47,137 bases of DNA from Deltaproteobacteria bacterium (lineage in GTDB: Bacteria > Desulfobacterota > B13-G15 > RBG-16-54-18): contig JAFGNJ010000018.1 in assembly GCA_016927065.1 (NCBI GenBank), forward strand, positions 1 through 47,137, in the 5' to 3' direction. How positions within the stretch are numbered: position 1 is the first letter of the stretch; each line of letters opens with the position of its first letter. The position numbers and the translations under genes were made by a program. Below the pieces are notes generated by a model. The model did not search any database, was not told where the DNA came from, and saw only the letters and a program-made list of their open reading frames with translations. Shown here in pieces: positions 1 to 10,014 of this stretch.

Positions 1-380
1 ATGACAAGGCGATTGCCGACTTCACCAAGGCCATAGAGATCGATCCGCAGGACGGCGATGCCTATTACGAGCGCGGCTATGCCTGGACAGATAAAGGTGA
101 TTATGGCAAGGCGATTGCCGACTTCACCAAGGCCATAGAGATCGATCCGCAGGACGGCGATGCCTACTACGAGCGCGGCTACGCCTGGGGAAAAAAGGGC
201 GACTATGACAAGGCGATTGCCGACTTCACCAGGGCCATAGAGATTGATCCGCAGGACGGCGATGCCTACTACGAACGCGGCTACGCCTGGAAGCTAAAAG
301 GCGATAATGAGAAGGCAGATGCTGATTACAAAAAGGCCATTGAGCTTAAGCCGGAATTGCGCGATCTCCCCAAATATTAA
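1..380 (+). CDS. TPR-repeat protein, 3' end only
   Basis: Partial gene entering from the left edge; the reading frame begins at base 3 and stops at TAA 378-380, giving 125 visible residues. It is made of tetratricopeptide repeats of 34 residues: units start at bases 3, 105, 207 and 309. The first three are almost identical at DNA level (102-bp period) and each carries the TPR core KAIADFTKAIEIDPQDGDAY with small changes; the last is diverged and ends in ELKPELRDLPKY. TPR arrays form helical scaffolds for protein binding; the partner cannot be inferred. Near-identity of units including silent positions points to recent unit duplication or gene conversion. The N-terminus, and so any signal peptide or catalytic domain, lies outside the window. 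Confidence 0.9.
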   Translation, partial: DKAIADFTKAIEIDPQDGDAYYERGYAWTDKGDYGKAIADFTKAIEIDPQDGDAYYERGYAWGKKGDYDKAIADFTRAIEIDPQDGDAYYERGYAWKLKGDNEKADADYKKAIELKPELRDLPKY

Positions 381-488
381 TTTTTAGTCGTGAATCTGGT
401 CGGGACGTAATCCTGTTAAATAGGTTTTAAAGGGGTTAAAAAGTTTAAAAAACGGCCTAAATAAGACTTGTCACTCAGGGTTCAGAAA

Positions 489-537
489 ATAAATAAAGGG
501 TTAATCCCGCAACAAGAGAGATTAACCCTTTATTTAT
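489..537. terminator. Bidirectional hairpin between converging genes
   Basis: An 18-bp perfect inverted repeat (arms 489-506 and 520-537, 13-nt loop) lies between the stop of the TPR gene and the stop of the converging dctM gene. Core arm AAATAAAGGGTTAATC. The A/T-rich flanks give a U-rich tract on either strand, so it can end transcription from both sides. Confidence 0.75.
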
Positions 538-557
538 ACTAAGAACTTAGTTGCGGC

Positions 558-1859
558 CTATCTCATCAATCCAGGCAAGAAGAGGGCGATCTGCGGGAGC
601 GGTATAAGTATCAGAGAGGTCACGATCAAGGCAATCAGAAAGGGGAGGGCCCCTCTAAAGATGGTTTCTAAGGGGACATCCTTTGCCACACCACTCACTA
701 TATAGACATTGACACCCACTGGCGGGGTAATAACCCCCATTTGCGTTACTAATACAATGATCACCCCAAACCAAATAGGATCATATCCCATAGCCGTGAC
801 TACAGGGAAGAATATGGGGATAGTAAGCATAATCAGGGCCAAGGCGTCGATAAAGCACCCGCCCCCCAGATAGATAAGAATGATTATCATCATAATGACA
901 GCATGTGAAAAGGGGAGTCCGCTGACCCACGTAGCGATCTCATACGGTATCCTGCTCACAGCCAGAAAATGACCGAAAATCGTCGCCCCGGCAACAATTA
1001 CCAAGACCATGCACGAAAGCCTTGTACTATCTATGGCCGCCTGCATAAATCCCTTCCATGTCAGCCTTCTGGTTATGAAACCGAGTAAGATGGCCCCTCC
1101 GGCACCGATGGCGCCCGCCTCGGTGGGCGTAAAAAAACCAGCGAAGAGCCCGCCCATGACCAAGACAAACAGAACTATGGTCTCCGAAATTCCTGTGAGA
1201 GAGCGGAACTTTTCTTTGAAGGTAGTCTTCGGACCACGCGGTGCGATCTCGGGCCTGAGCCGCACCCAAATAGCAATGGTAATGGCAAACATACCAGCGA
1301 GAAGTATGCCGGGTATGATCCCTGCTAAAAAGAGCCTCCCAATAGACTGCTCGGTTAAGAGACCGTACACAATAAATATAACGCTGGGAGGAATAAGAAT
1401 TCCCAGGCTGCCGCCGGCAGCGACCGTCCCCGTACTCAAATCATCACTATACTTATACCGTTTCATTTCAGGGAGGGCTACGGCAGCCATGGTGGCCGCC
1501 GAGGCATTGGTGGACCCGCAAATGGCGGCAAACCCTGCACTGGCACCCACCGTGGCCATGGCGAGTCCCCCGGGGAGGTGGCCTACAAACTTATAGGAGG
1601 TATCAAAGAGCCGTCGGCTAATACCCGCATAAAAGGCAACCTGCCCCATGAGCATAAAGAGGGGAACGACGGTCAGACTATATGAGCCGAAGGTGCTATA
1701 AAAATCCTTGGCCAATATATGCAATCCCCCTTCCAGTGAGCGCAGGTAGATATACCCCACAAACCCCAGCAAGGCCATTACAAAGCCGACCGGCATACGT
1801 GAAAAGAGGATGATTATGAGGAGAACTAAGCCGACCAATCCCACCGTTATCGGATCCAT
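558..1859 (-). CDS. dctM: TRAP transporter large permease (DctM family)
   Basis: 433-aa, very hydrophobic membrane protein with the length and composition of DctM/TRAP large subunits (about 430 aa, roughly 12 membrane helices). Typical stretches include a PLFMLMG segment near residue 65 and a Gly/Ala-rich GASAGFAAICG segment near 105. DctM forms the ion-coupled (usually sodium) translocation path that moves an organic acid delivered by DctP. Start ATG at 1859 has an AAAGGAG ribosome site a few bases upstream. It is the last gene of a dctP-dctQ-dctM operon, 81 bp after dctQ. The substrate cannot be read from the sequence. Confidence 0.95.
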   Translation of the reverse strand: MDPITVGLVGLVLLIIILFSRMPVGFVMALLGFVGYIYLRSLEGGLHILAKDFYSTFGSYSLTVVPLFMLMGQVAFYAGISRRLFDTSYKFVGHLPGGLAMATVGASAGFAAICGSTNASAATMAAVALPEMKRYKYSDDLSTGTVAAGGSLGILIPPSVIFIVYGLLTEQSIGRLFLAGIIPGILLAGMFAITIAIWVRLRPEIAPRGPKTTFKEKFRSLTGISETIVLFVLVMGGLFAGFFTPTEAGAIGAGGAILLGFITRRLTWKGFMQAAIDSTRLSCMVLVIVAGATIFGHFLAVSRIPYEIATWVSGLPFSHAVIMMIIILIYLGGGCFIDALALIMLTIPIFFPVVTAMGYDPIWFGVIIVLVTQMGVITPPVGVNVYIVSGVAKDVPLETIFRGALPFLIALIVTSLILIPLPQIALFLPGLMR

Positions 1860-1940
1860 CTCTTTACTCCTTTATTGAACCGCATTATATTCCCTCACAA
1901 AAATAAGGCTTTTATAATAGTTACCGCTATCAAAGGAGAC

Positions 1941-2444
1941 TTATCCCTCCCACCGGTACCACGCCTTTGCTCGATCCTGCATCACCATCAGGGTATCTGC
2001 TATCAGAACCAGACACACAAGTGCGGCTGAGAAACCAATGCCATAGACTACGGTGAAAAAGGGTAATTCCAGCGTCATTGACACCTCTCCTGAAGTCCGC
2101 AAGGCATTGCCATATCTCATACTTTCCCAGGCGAGCACGAAGAACAAAAAGATGCTCAGCATGTGCGTAGTCAGGTAGATGACCTTCTGCGCCTGAGGTG
2201 ATAACTTTGTGACCACCACCTCAACGGCGACGTGAAATCGCTCAATGGTGGTCTGGGCCATCGCAAAACTGGCCACCGCCGCCCCTAAAAAGCCTACGAT
2301 CTCGTAGGTGCCGACGACGGGATGCCGGAACAGCCGCCCGACGACATCAACGCAGGTGAGGGCGGTCATGGCCACCAAGCTCCATACCGCCACCCAGTTA
2401 AACATCAATGCCAACCATCTGATTACCCTTCTAAAGTCGGTCAT
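1941..2444 (-). CDS. dctQ: TRAP transporter small permease (DctQ family)
   Basis: 167-aa protein with four predicted membrane helices, the standard size for the DctQ small subunit that pairs with DctM in the inner membrane. Tryptophan-rich first helix (residues about 10-30), then the characteristic CVDVVGR loop followed by a VVGTYEIVGF segment seen in this family. Lies between dctP and dctM in the usual P-Q-M order, 102 bp after dctP; that gap contains a strong hairpin. Confidence 0.92.
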   Translation of the reverse strand: MTDFRRVIRWLALMFNWVAVWSLVAMTALTCVDVVGRLFRHPVVGTYEIVGFLGAAVASFAMAQTTIERFHVAVEVVVTKLSPQAQKVIYLTTHMLSIFLFFVLAWESMRYGNALRTSGEVSMTLELPFFTVVYGIGFSAALVCLVLIADTLMVMQDRAKAWYRWEG

Positions 2445-2467
2445 ATTCCACCACCCAGAGAAAATAT

Positions 2468-2532
2468 TAAAGAGGGGCTGCTGTAGCCTTCCTTTATTTT
2501 CTTCTTAAACGGCTATCGGCAACCCCTCTTTA
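2468..2532 (-). terminator. Intra-operon attenuator hairpin between dctP and dctQ
   Basis: Arms TAAAGAGGGG (2468-2477) and CCCCTCTTTA (2523-2532) pair perfectly; inner segments TGC/GCA and TAGCC/GGCTA extend the stem with a small bulge. Read on the minus strand, the hairpin is followed by ATATTTT. Its position after the binding-protein gene suits partial termination, so that DctP is made in excess over DctQM. That role is inference. Confidence 0.6.
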
Positions 2533-2546
2533 GTTAACGGTTTGTT

Positions 2547-3575
2547 TTATTTACTACATTTTTCGATCAGATCTCTTATAGCCTCCACGTATTTCGTGCC
2601 GGGAATATCTTTAGCTTCAGTTTCTTTTGCAAACCCATCAATCACCGGCTCTAGGGCCTTGGCCCAGCGTTCGCTTTCTTCTTCAGAGAGCGGGATAATC
2701 TCATTTCCCAGGCTCAGGCTGAAGTCTAGCCCTTCTTTATCACTTGCGTCCCACGCCTCACCATGCTTGGGGATAAACTCTTCGCTGACTTCCTCAAAGA
2801 CCTTTTTAACGCTCTTGGGCAGCGAGTCCCATTTTTCTTTGTTCATCGCGATAAAAAATCCAGCGGTATAGCCGATGCTATAACATTCAACGGTATACTT
2901 AATGACCTCGGCCTGTTTCCAACCTTTTAAGACCTCTGAGGGGGACAATGTGGCTTCCGCGACACCCTTCTGCAAGGCCTCGTAAGCGTCACCCTGGCCC
3001 ATGCTGACAGGTACGGCACCCAGTCCCTCGATTATCTTGGTACCGAACCCATAGGTCCGAATCTTCATCCCCTTGAGATCATCCAATGTCTTGATGGGTT
3101 TCTTGCTGTGGATAATGCCAGGGCCGTGGGCCATGAAGTACAGGGGCTTTACCTCGTCAAATTCTTTGAGCTTCATATCCTTATAAAAATCATTGATCAC
3201 ACAGGTGGCCACCTTCCCACTGGGATAGCCCATGGGCAGATCAATGAATTCCATAGCGGGGAAGCGCCCTCGGGTATAGCCGATGACCGACATGCCGATG
3301 TCGGCGACGCCCTTCAGGATACCTTCATAGATTTCCGGTCCCTTCAGTAGGGTTCCTCCTGGGTAGTAGGTGATCTCAACCGCACCGTCGGTACGTTCCT
3401 GTATCTCCTTGATCCAGGCTTCCGCTAATTGGGATTGTACATGAGTAGGCGGGAAAAAGTTTGCGTACGAGAGCGTTATAGTTTCTGTCGGGCCTTTCTT
3501 ACAAGCAGAGCAGAGAAAACAAGCAGCTACAATCACACCAACTCCTACCACAAGCCAAACTTTTCCTTTTTTCAT
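2547..3575 (-). CDS. dctP: TRAP transporter substrate-binding protein (DctP family)
   Basis: 342-aa periplasmic binding protein that captures the substrate (usually a carboxylate) and delivers it to DctQM. N-terminus has a charged MKKGK start, a hydrophobic stretch and a Cys at about residue 25 (CSAC), so it may be lipid-anchored, though the lipobox is atypical at -3. The segment GMKIRTYGFGTKIIEGLGA (about 170-188) contains the conserved Arg that in this family salt-bridges the substrate carboxylate. Start ATG has a clear GGAGGTGAG ribosome site. First gene of the operon, transcribed away from selB. Confidence 0.93.
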   Translation of the reverse strand: MKKGKVWLVVGVGVIVAACFLCSACKKGPTETITLSYANFFPPTHVQSQLAEAWIKEIQERTDGAVEITYYPGGTLLKGPEIYEGILKGVADIGMSVIGYTRGRFPAMEFIDLPMGYPSGKVATCVINDFYKDMKLKEFDEVKPLYFMAHGPGIIHSKKPIKTLDDLKGMKIRTYGFGTKIIEGLGAVPVSMGQGDAYEALQKGVAEATLSPSEVLKGWKQAEVIKYTVECYSIGYTAGFFIAMNKEKWDSLPKSVKKVFEEVSEEFIPKHGEAWDASDKEGLDFSLSLGNEIIPLSEEESERWAKALEPVIDGFAKETEAKDIPGTKYVEAIRDLIEKCSK

Positions 3576-3891
3576 AGTATCTCACCTCCGCGTTTCATTG
3601 GTTATCATAATAACCTTATACACCCCTTTCCAACCGCATTGCACCCTTTGTGTTTCTTTCACCTCCTTCTATTATTTTTTAGTTTTCTGTTTCTTTAATA
3701 TCGCAAATTTGATCAGTATCACACAAGTCCCCTTCTGTCAATCCGTAAAAAACGATACGTTACCGACCGATAGGTATATTTACTATCAATAGAAAGCTCT
3801 CCCTTCCCAAATAGATATATCCTCACGCACAACCCTTTTATTGACATAATTCATAGTAATAACATACACTTTGTCATAAGGGAGAAAGTGT
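3576..3891. other. Divergent intergenic region dctP / selB
   Basis: 316 bp, AT-rich, separating two divergent genes. It holds the candidate dctP promoter near 3601-3633. For selB there is a TTGACA at 3841-3846 with only a poor -10 around 3864-3869, and a strong AAGGGAG ribosome site at 3878-3884. I see no gene or RNA in the rest. Confidence 0.5.
3601..3633 (-). promoter_or_regulatory. Candidate dctP promoter with palindromic operator
   Basis: On the minus strand, TTGGAA (3628-3633) is separated by 18 bp from TATGAT (3604-3609). The -10 lies inside an inverted repeat GTTAT-N4-ATAAC (3601-3614), a plausible repressor site. Distance to the dctP start is about 30 bp. Seen by eye only. Confidence 0.4.
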
Positions 3892-5811
3892 ATGAAACAG
3901 ATCATTTTAGGAACAGCCGGCCATATCGACCACGGTAAGACCGCCTTGGTGCGGGCACTCACCGGCATAGATACCGATAGGCTCAAAGAGGAAAAGGCGC
4001 GCGGCATCACCATCGAGCTGGGCTTTGCCTACCTGGACCTCCCCGGCGGCGGCAGGATCGGGATCGTGGATGTGCCCGGTCATGAGCGGTTTGTCAAGCA
4101 CATGGTCGCCGGTGCCGGGGGAATTGATATCGTGGCCCTGATCATCGCGGCGGACGAGGGGGTCATGCCCCAGACCAGGGAGCATTTGGACATCTGCACA
4201 CTGCTGGGGGTGGAGCGGGGACTGGTGGCCCTGACCAAGATCGACCTTGTGGACCGAGAGCTCAGGGAGCTGGCGGTAGAGGACACCAAGGACTTCACTA
4301 AAGGGACCTTTCTCGAAGGGGCACCCATCATCCCCGTCTCAGCCATAACCGGTGAAGGGATACCAGAACTCACTGCGGCCCTTGAGCAGCTGGTCGAGGA
4401 GGTCAAGGAGCGGGGTGCCGATGGACTCTTCCGGCTCCCTGTCGATCGGGTCTTCACGATGAAGGGATTCGGCACGGTGATCACCGGTACCTTGGTCTCG
4501 GGCCGGGTAAAAATAGGGGAGACCGTCGAGGTCCTCCCCACCGGCATTACGGCGAAGGTGAGGGGGCTTCAAGTACACGGCCAAAAGGTCGAGCAGGCGG
4601 TAGCAGGACAGAGGACCGCCGTTAATCTGCAGGGTATAGAAAAGTCCGCCATTGAGCGGGGCGAGGTGCTCCTGCACCCCGGCACTGTGGAACCCACGCG
4701 GCTGCTCGATGGGGAGGTCATTTACCTTTCTCATGCCCCCCGCCCCTTGAGAAACGGCGTCATGCTGAGCTTTCATACTGGTACCTCCCTGCAGATGGCT
4801 AAGATATTCCTCCTGGGTCTTAACGAGCTCAAACCAGGAGAGCGGGGATACGCCCAAATACGATTGAAAGGTCCGGTGGTAGCCCTCCCCCATGACCGGT
4901 TCGTGCTGCGCGGTTCTTCTCAGATACAGACCATCGGCGGAGGGATCATCCTCGACGCCCATCCCCACAAGCACAAACGATTTAAGGGGGACGCTGTCTC
5001 CCGCCTTGGGGAATTGAAGGGCGGCGACCCCGCCTCGATCCTCGGTTTTCATATCAGGAAGGAAGGGGGTCGGGGGATGGAGGTGGGGAAGCTCGCCGGA
5101 TACGCCAATCTTCCCCCTGCTACTTTGTCGGCGGCCATGGATAAACTTCTCTCCAGCAAAAAAGCGATCAAATTCGACCGTGAGGCCGAGCGGGTTATAG
5201 ATGGGGAGCTCTATGCCCAGCTCAAGGATGAGATGATAGAAGTGCTGGAGTCGTATCACAAAGCGAACCCCCTCAAGCCGGGCATACCTAAAGAAGAGCT
5301 CAAATCCAAACTTCCACGGGAGATGGATGGAAAACTTTTCAATGCCCTTCTCTCGGACCTTACGGGGGGAGAGGTCGTGGCCCAGGAAAAAGACAAGGTA
5401 CGGCTGACCGGCCATCGTATTGCCCTGGAGGGAAAACAGCGGGAGTTAGAGGAGAAGATCGCGGGGATCATGTTGCAAAGCGGTCTCACACCCCCTTCTG
5501 AAAAGGAGTTGGTCGAGCAGCTCGGTGCCGGCGCAAAAGAGCTTCAGGAGATACTCGCCGTGCTGGCCGATGCGGGTACGGTAGTAAAACTAAAAGGAGG
5601 GGTGTACTTCCATCAAGCCCCCCTGCACGAATTTCGGGAGCGGTTGGTCGCCTTTCTCAAAGAAAACGAAAAGATATCGACGCAAGAGTTCAAAGCACTC
5701 ACCGGTGCCTCCAGAAAGTTCACCATTCCCCTTGCGGAGTATTTCGACGCCATCAAACTTACTGTGCGGGTGGGTGATGACAGAATCTTGAGGGGAGAGG
5801 GGAAAACATAA
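3892..5811 (+). CDS. selB: Selenocysteine-specific elongation factor SelB
   Basis: 639-aa translation GTPase that binds Sec-tRNA and the SECIS hairpin of mRNA to place selenocysteine at UGA codons. The N-terminal GTPase shows G1 GHIDHGKT (residues 10-17), G3 DVPGHE (60-65) and G4 TKID (115-118), with the SelB-like start [20 protein letters not shown]. Domains II/III follow to about residue 340, then the C-terminal half with winged-helix repeats that bind SECIS RNA. Length matches bacterial SelB (about 610-640), distinguishing it from EF-Tu. Start ATG 3892 has AAGGGAG 7 bp upstream. Stands alone: no selA, selD or recognisable selC lies within the window. Confidence 0.96.
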   Translation: MKQIILGTAGHIDHGKTALVRALTGIDTDRLKEEKARGITIELGFAYLDLPGGGRIGIVDVPGHERFVKHMVAGAGGIDIVALIIAADEGVMPQTREHLDICTLLGVERGLVALTKIDLVDRELRELAVEDTKDFTKGTFLEGAPIIPVSAITGEGIPELTAALEQLVEEVKERGADGLFRLPVDRVFTMKGFGTVITGTLVSGRVKIGETVEVLPTGITAKVRGLQVHGQKVEQAVAGQRTAVNLQGIEKSAIERGEVLLHPGTVEPTRLLDGEVIYLSHAPRPLRNGVMLSFHTGTSLQMAKIFLLGLNELKPGERGYAQIRLKGPVVALPHDRFVLRGSSQIQTIGGGIILDAHPHKHKRFKGDAVSRLGELKGGDPASILGFHIRKEGGRGMEVGKLAGYANLPPATLSAAMDKLLSSKKAIKFDREAERVIDGELYAQLKDEMIEVLESYHKANPLKPGIPKEELKSKLPREMDGKLFNALLSDLTGGEVVAQEKDKVRLTGHRIALEGKQRELEEKIAGIMLQSGLTPPSEKELVEQLGAGAKELQEILAVLADAGTVVKLKGGVYFHQAPLHEFRERLVAFLKENEKISTQEFKALTGASRKFTIPLAEYFDAIKLTVRVGDDRILRGEGKT

Positions 5812-5846
5812 AAAAGAATTCGATCCCACCCCAAAATATAAATTTC

Positions 5847-5880
5847 TTAAGGAAGCGGGATGTGTCGATAAGCGACACAG
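5847..5880 (+). repeat. Copy A of a shared 3'-flank hairpin motif
   Basis: Downstream of selB, GCGGGATGTGTCG-ATAAG-CGACAC folds into a 7-bp stem (TGTGTCG/CGACACA, 5861-5879). The same motif occurs in sense orientation downstream of clpB (38195-38217) and, split by an insert, downstream of dnaK (41060-41127). Confidence 0.5.
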
Positions 5881-5957
5881 GATTCAAGGGGTCAAGTGAC
5901 TACGTGATTAAACCAATGAATTCTTAAACACTTGGATCCTTGAACCCTTGACCCCTC
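5881..5957. other. Inverted repeat in selB/argJ convergent gap
   Basis: AGGGGTCAAG at 5887-5896 is complemented by CTTGACCCCT at 5947-5956, enclosing about 50 bp. Variants of the same word (GGATTCAAGGGGTCAAG; CCTTGAACCCTTGACCCC) extend the pairing imperfectly. It lies between two converging genes and may act in termination, but there is no clear U-tract. Confidence 0.4.
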
Positions 5958-5964
5958 GGACCCT

Positions 5965-7149
5965 TTATGTGCTGTACGACGCATTTATCTTGACATACTC
6001 TGTTGACAGGTCGGTGGTCAGGACCGAGGCCTGGGCATTGCCCGTATGCAGATCGATAGTAACCTTAAACTCCTCTTGTTGTAAAACCTGCCGCTGCTTA
6101 CCCTCATCGGCTTCAGGGGCGGCGATACCCTCCTCTACAACCGCAACATCATCGAAGAAAATGTTTACCTTGTGCGGATTGAAGGTGATCCCTGCTGTGC
6201 CCATGGCCGCCATGATCCTCCCCCAGTTGGGGTCTTGACCGAAAAATGCCGTCTTAACCAAGGGGGAATGGGCGATTCTGAAGGCCACCTTCTCGGCCTC
6301 ACGGACACTCTTGGCCCCCTGGATGCAGATCTCCACTACCTTTGTCCTCCCTTCACCATCCCTCACTATAGATCTGGCCAAGTGGTCCATGACCGCAAAG
6401 AGGGCGTCTTGAAAGGGGCGCCATCGGCTTTCATAAGGATGGAGCGATCGCGTGCTTGCCGCACCGTTTGCCAGCAGGAGGACCATGTCATTGGTACTGG
6501 TGTCTCCGTCGATTGTGACCCGGTTGAAGGTCGAGCGAACCCCCTCGCGTAGAAGGGGGGACAACTCCTTTGCCTCTATCGACGCATCGGTCATGATAAA
6601 GGCCAACATGGTGGCAAGCTGTGGGTGGATCATCCCCGCCCCCTTGGCCATCCCCAGGATGGTGATCTCATCGCCGCCAATCGGTACCCGCTCGGTTATG
6701 ATCTTGGGGCGCGTATCGGTGGTCATGATGGCCTCGGCGGCATCTGCAAAACCGTCAGGAGAAAGCCGGGCGACCAAGGGGGGGATGCCCTCTTGAATCC
6801 GCTTCATGGGGAGGGGATGGCCGATCACCCCCGTGGAAGCTACTAACACCTGCTGAGGGGGAATACCAAGGGCGCCGGCAGTCACGTGGACCATGGCCCC
6901 GGCGTCTCGCAGACCTCGCTCGCCGGTGCAGGCATTGGCGTTGCCGCTGTTTACAATTAAAGCCCGGCAGATACCTCGTCGCACCCGTTGTCTTGTTGCA
7001 AGCACAGGCGCGGCCTTAACCCTGTTTTTGGTAAAGAGACCGGCCACGTGCGCCGGCGTTTCTGAATAGATAAGAGCCAGATCTTTGGCCCCTGCTGCCG
7101 CCTTTATCCCACAGGCTATCCCTGCCGCCTGAAAACCTCGCGGTCCCAC
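5965..7149 (-). CDS. argJ: Bifunctional ornithine acetyltransferase / N-acetylglutamate synthase
   Basis: ArgJ moves the acetyl group from N-acetylornithine to glutamate in the cyclic arginine pathway; some versions also use acetyl-CoA. The precursor cleaves itself before a catalytic Thr: the motif KGAGMIHPQLATML is present, with Thr about residue 190 of the 394-aa form chosen here. VNSGNANACTG and the C-terminal YVKINASYST are also typical. The open frame extends upstream to 7233 inside secA. I prefer GTG 7149, 4 bp after the secA stop, because the family begins close to the PRGFQAAGI segment; ATG 7209 is the alternative and would overlap secA by 56 bp. Probably co-transcribed and translationally coupled with secA. 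Confidence 0.93.
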   Translation of the reverse strand: MGPRGFQAAGIACGIKAAAGAKDLALIYSETPAHVAGLFTKNRVKAAPVLATRQRVRRGICRALIVNSGNANACTGERGLRDAGAMVHVTAGALGIPPQQVLVASTGVIGHPLPMKRIQEGIPPLVARLSPDGFADAAEAIMTTDTRPKIITERVPIGGDEITILGMAKGAGMIHPQLATMLAFIMTDASIEAKELSPLLREGVRSTFNRVTIDGDTSTNDMVLLLANGAASTRSLHPYESRWRPFQDALFAVMDHLARSIVRDGEGRTKVVEICIQGAKSVREAEKVAFRIAHSPLVKTAFFGQDPNWGRIMAAMGTAGITFNPHKVNIFFDDVAVVEEGIAAPEADEGKQRQVLQQEEFKVTIDLHTGNAQASVLTTDLSTEYVKINASYST

Positions 7150-7153
7150 CCCG

Positions 7154-9853
7154 TTAAGCCCCGCAGCACTTTTTGTATTTCTTCCCGCTGCCACAGGGGC
7201 AGGGGTCATTGCGACCGACCTTTTTCCCATCACGGCGCACGGTCACAGGGGGCGGCGGCTCTGCCCGCATGGCCATTTCCGGAGGGGGAGATTGCGATAC
7301 CGGCGCAGGTGGTGGCGTGCGCGGGGCCTCGATCCCACCCCTGATCATGAACATCTTTGACCCCAAGGTATGTTGGAGCGTCGGCACTTCTTTTTCCTCA
7401 GCAAGTTGTACCGCGAAGAGCTTCTGAACGGTATCTTCCCTCACACTGGCGAGCATATCGATGAACAACTCATACCCCTCTTTTTTGTACTCCAAAAGGG
7501 GGTTTTTTTGGGCATAGGCCCGCAGACCTATGCCCTCCTTTAAGTGATCGATATTCAAGAGGTGATCCTTCCACAGGCTATCGAGGTTCCGCAAGAGGAT
7601 AAAACGCTCCAAATCCCTCATTACCTCCGCACCAAAGGCCTTTTCCTTTTCTTCATAATAAGCCTTGGATTTTTCTAAAATGGATTTCCGAAGCTCTTCT
7701 TGTTTTATACCGTCGAGAGTTTTTTGATCGATATCTAGGGCACAAGAAAACGTTTGCTGAAAGGCATCCTGTAACCCTTGTAAATCCCATTCTTCCGGAT
7801 AGCTTTTTTCATCGGTGTAGGTTGCGACAATTCCTTCTCCTACTTCCTCTATCATGTCGAAGACCATTTCACGCAACCGGATACCTTCCAAGATCTCTCT
7901 GCGCTGAGTATAGATCACCTCGCGCTGTTGATTCATCACATCGTCATATTCCAACAGTTGTTTCCTGATCTCAAAGTTGTGACCTTCCACCCTCCTCTGG
8001 GCGTTCTCGATGGCCTTAGAGACAAGGGAGTGTTCAATGGGTTGGTCCTCTTCCACCCCCAGTCTATCCATGATCCCTCCTATCCGTTCGGAGCCGAAGA
8101 TCCGCAATAGATCATCTTCAAAAGATAAATAGAAGCGGGATGAGCCGGGATCCCCTTGTCGACCCGACCTCCCCCGCAATTGATTGTCGATTCGTCGGCT
8201 TTCGTGTCGTTCCGTTCCGAGGACATGGAGCCCTCCCAACTCGATCACCTTCTCTTTCTCCTGGGAGGTGATGGTTGCGGCCTCTTGATAAGCGGCCTCG
8301 AGTTCAGCTTCGTCCGCTTCCTTCCCCGCCTTGTGGAGGGCGATCATTTTGGGGTTCCCGCCCAAGAGGATGTCGGTCCCGCGCCCCGCCATATTGGTGG
8401 AGATGGTAACGCCCTTGAAACGGCCCGCCTGCGCGATGATCTCCGCTTCCTTCTCATGCTGCTTGGCGTTGAGCACATGGTGGGGGACCCCCCTCTTTTT
8501 TAAGAGCTTGCTTAACCGTTCTGACTTATCGATGGAAACACTTCCCACCAGAACAGGCCGTCCCTTTTCGTAGAGTTCCTCTATTTCCCGCACGACGGCG
8601 TTAAATTTTTCCTTCTCGGTTTTGTAAATCATATCCGGATGGTTTTTCCGGACCAGAGACCGATTGGTGGGGATCACCATCACGTCAAGGTTATATATCT
8701 TCTTGAACTCAGCGGCTTCGGTATCGGCGGTTCCTGTCATCCCCGCCAATTTATCGTACATCCTGAAGTAATTCTGGAAGGTTATGGTTGCCAAGGTCTG
8801 ATTCTCGCTCTCTATCCGGACGCCCTCCTTGGCCTCCACGGCCTGGTGGAGGCCGTCGCTCCAGCGCCTACCGGGCATCAACCTGCCGGTGAACTCATCG
8901 ACGATGATCACCTGACCGTCCTTCACCACATAATCTGCATCCCTCTTGAAAAGGGTGTGTGCCCTCAGCGCCTGGTTGACGTGATGGAGGATATCGATCT
9001 GTTCGGGGTCGTAGAGGTTCTCCACATTGAGGAGTTTCTCCACCCGCGCGACCCCATCCTCGGTAAGGGCCGCCGTGTTGGTCTTTTCTTCAATCGTATA
9101 ATCCCGTTCTTTCTTCAGTTGGGGTATGATCCGGTTGATCTTATAGTATTTGTCCGTGGACTCCTCCGCAGGCCCGGAGATGATGAGGGGAGTTCTGGCC
9201 TCGTCGATGAGAATGCTGTCAACCTCATCCACGATGGCATAGTGGGGCTCCCGCTGGACATAGTCGTCCAGGCTGAATTTCATATTGTCTCGGAGGTAGT
9301 CAAAGCCGAACTCATTATTGGTCCCATAGGTAATGTCGGACCCGTAGGCCTCCCGCCTGGCTGAATCTTCCATGTCGTGGATTATCACCCCCACCGAGAG
9401 CCCTAATAATCGATAGATGACCCCCATCCACTCACTGTCTCGCTTAGCCAGATAGTCATTGACGGTGACGATATGTACCCCCTTGCCGGACAGGGCATTG
9501 AGATAGGCCGGGAGAGTGGACACCAGAGTTTTTCCTTCACCGGTAGCCATCTCAGCTATTTTTCCTTCGTGCAGGACAACACCCCCAATGAGCTGGACAT
9601 CAAAGTGGCGCTCCCCTAAGGTGCGCCTCGCCACTTCCCTGACCACGGCAAAGGCCTCGGGCAAGAGATCATCAAGGGGTTCCCCTTTTTCTACCCGTTC
9701 TTTGAATTCTCCCGTCTTGGCAGCCAGCTGGTGATCGCTGAGAGGTTGAATCTGGGGTTCAAGAGCGCCTATCCGTTCCACCAACGGTTGAATCCGCTTC
9801 AACTCCCGCTCGTTCTTGCTCCCCACAAACTTTTTGACTACATTACCGAGCAT
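7154..9853 (-). CDS. secA: Preprotein translocase ATPase SecA
   Basis: 899-aa motor that drives unfolded preproteins through SecYEG. Walker [10 protein letters not shown] (102-110), DEAD-type Walker [13 protein letters not shown] (209-220), the second helicase domain with NMAGRGTDI, and [11 protein letters not shown] are all present. The C-terminus, after a Pro-rich linker, ends in the zinc-binding SecB-interaction motif [13 protein letters not shown] (885-897), so the protein is full length. Start ATG has GGAGGA upstream. Followed by argJ, an adjacency I recall from several deltaproteobacteria. Confidence 0.98.
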   Translation of the reverse strand: MLGNVVKKFVGSKNERELKRIQPLVERIGALEPQIQPLSDHQLAAKTGEFKERVEKGEPLDDLLPEAFAVVREVARRTLGERHFDVQLIGGVVLHEGKIAEMATGEGKTLVSTLPAYLNALSGKGVHIVTVNDYLAKRDSEWMGVIYRLLGLSVGVIIHDMEDSARREAYGSDITYGTNNEFGFDYLRDNMKFSLDDYVQREPHYAIVDEVDSILIDEARTPLIISGPAEESTDKYYKINRIIPQLKKERDYTIEEKTNTAALTEDGVARVEKLLNVENLYDPEQIDILHHVNQALRAHTLFKRDADYVVKDGQVIIVDEFTGRLMPGRRWSDGLHQAVEAKEGVRIESENQTLATITFQNYFRMYDKLAGMTGTADTEAAEFKKIYNLDVMVIPTNRSLVRKNHPDMIYKTEKEKFNAVVREIEELYEKGRPVLVGSVSIDKSERLSKLLKKRGVPHHVLNAKQHEKEAEIIAQAGRFKGVTISTNMAGRGTDILLGGNPKMIALHKAGKEADEAELEAAYQEAATITSQEKEKVIELGGLHVLGTERHESRRIDNQLRGRSGRQGDPGSSRFYLSFEDDLLRIFGSERIGGIMDRLGVEEDQPIEHSLVSKAIENAQRRVEGHNFEIRKQLLEYDDVMNQQREVIYTQRREILEGIRLREMVFDMIEEVGEGIVATYTDEKSYPEEWDLQGLQDAFQQTFSCALDIDQKTLDGIKQEELRKSILEKSKAYYEEKEKAFGAEVMRDLERFILLRNLDSLWKDHLLNIDHLKEGIGLRAYAQKNPLLEYKKEGYELFIDMLASVREDTVQKLFAVQLAEEKEVPTLQHTLGSKMFMIRGGIEAPRTPPPAPVSQSPPPEMAMRAEPPPPVTVRRDGKKVGRNDPCPCGSGKKYKKCCGA

Positions 9854-10014
9854 ATAGAATTCCTCCGAGAAGATTCGTTGTAGGGAAAACCGATCTGAGA
9901 TCTGCTCAGCTCGGTCTCTTTACTTGTTTATTGTAACTCGAAACGAGGAAAAAGGAAAGGATTCGATGCGACGCATAAGCGATGGGCAACAGGGCGGAAC
10001 AACGAGGGATATGT

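Noticed and set aside
1-308. CRISPR-like periodic repeats
   Set aside because: The 102-bp period is in frame and encodes 34-residue TPR units with no spacers.
4339-5415. 358-codon open frame antisense to selB
   Set aside because: Lies wholly within selB, whose motifs are intact; no family features in the antisense product.
5851-5945. Possible selC tRNA beginning GGAAGCGGG downstream of selB
   Set aside because: No matching 3' acceptor strand, no UCA anticodon in a stem-loop and no CCA end; the pairing seen is a simple hairpin.
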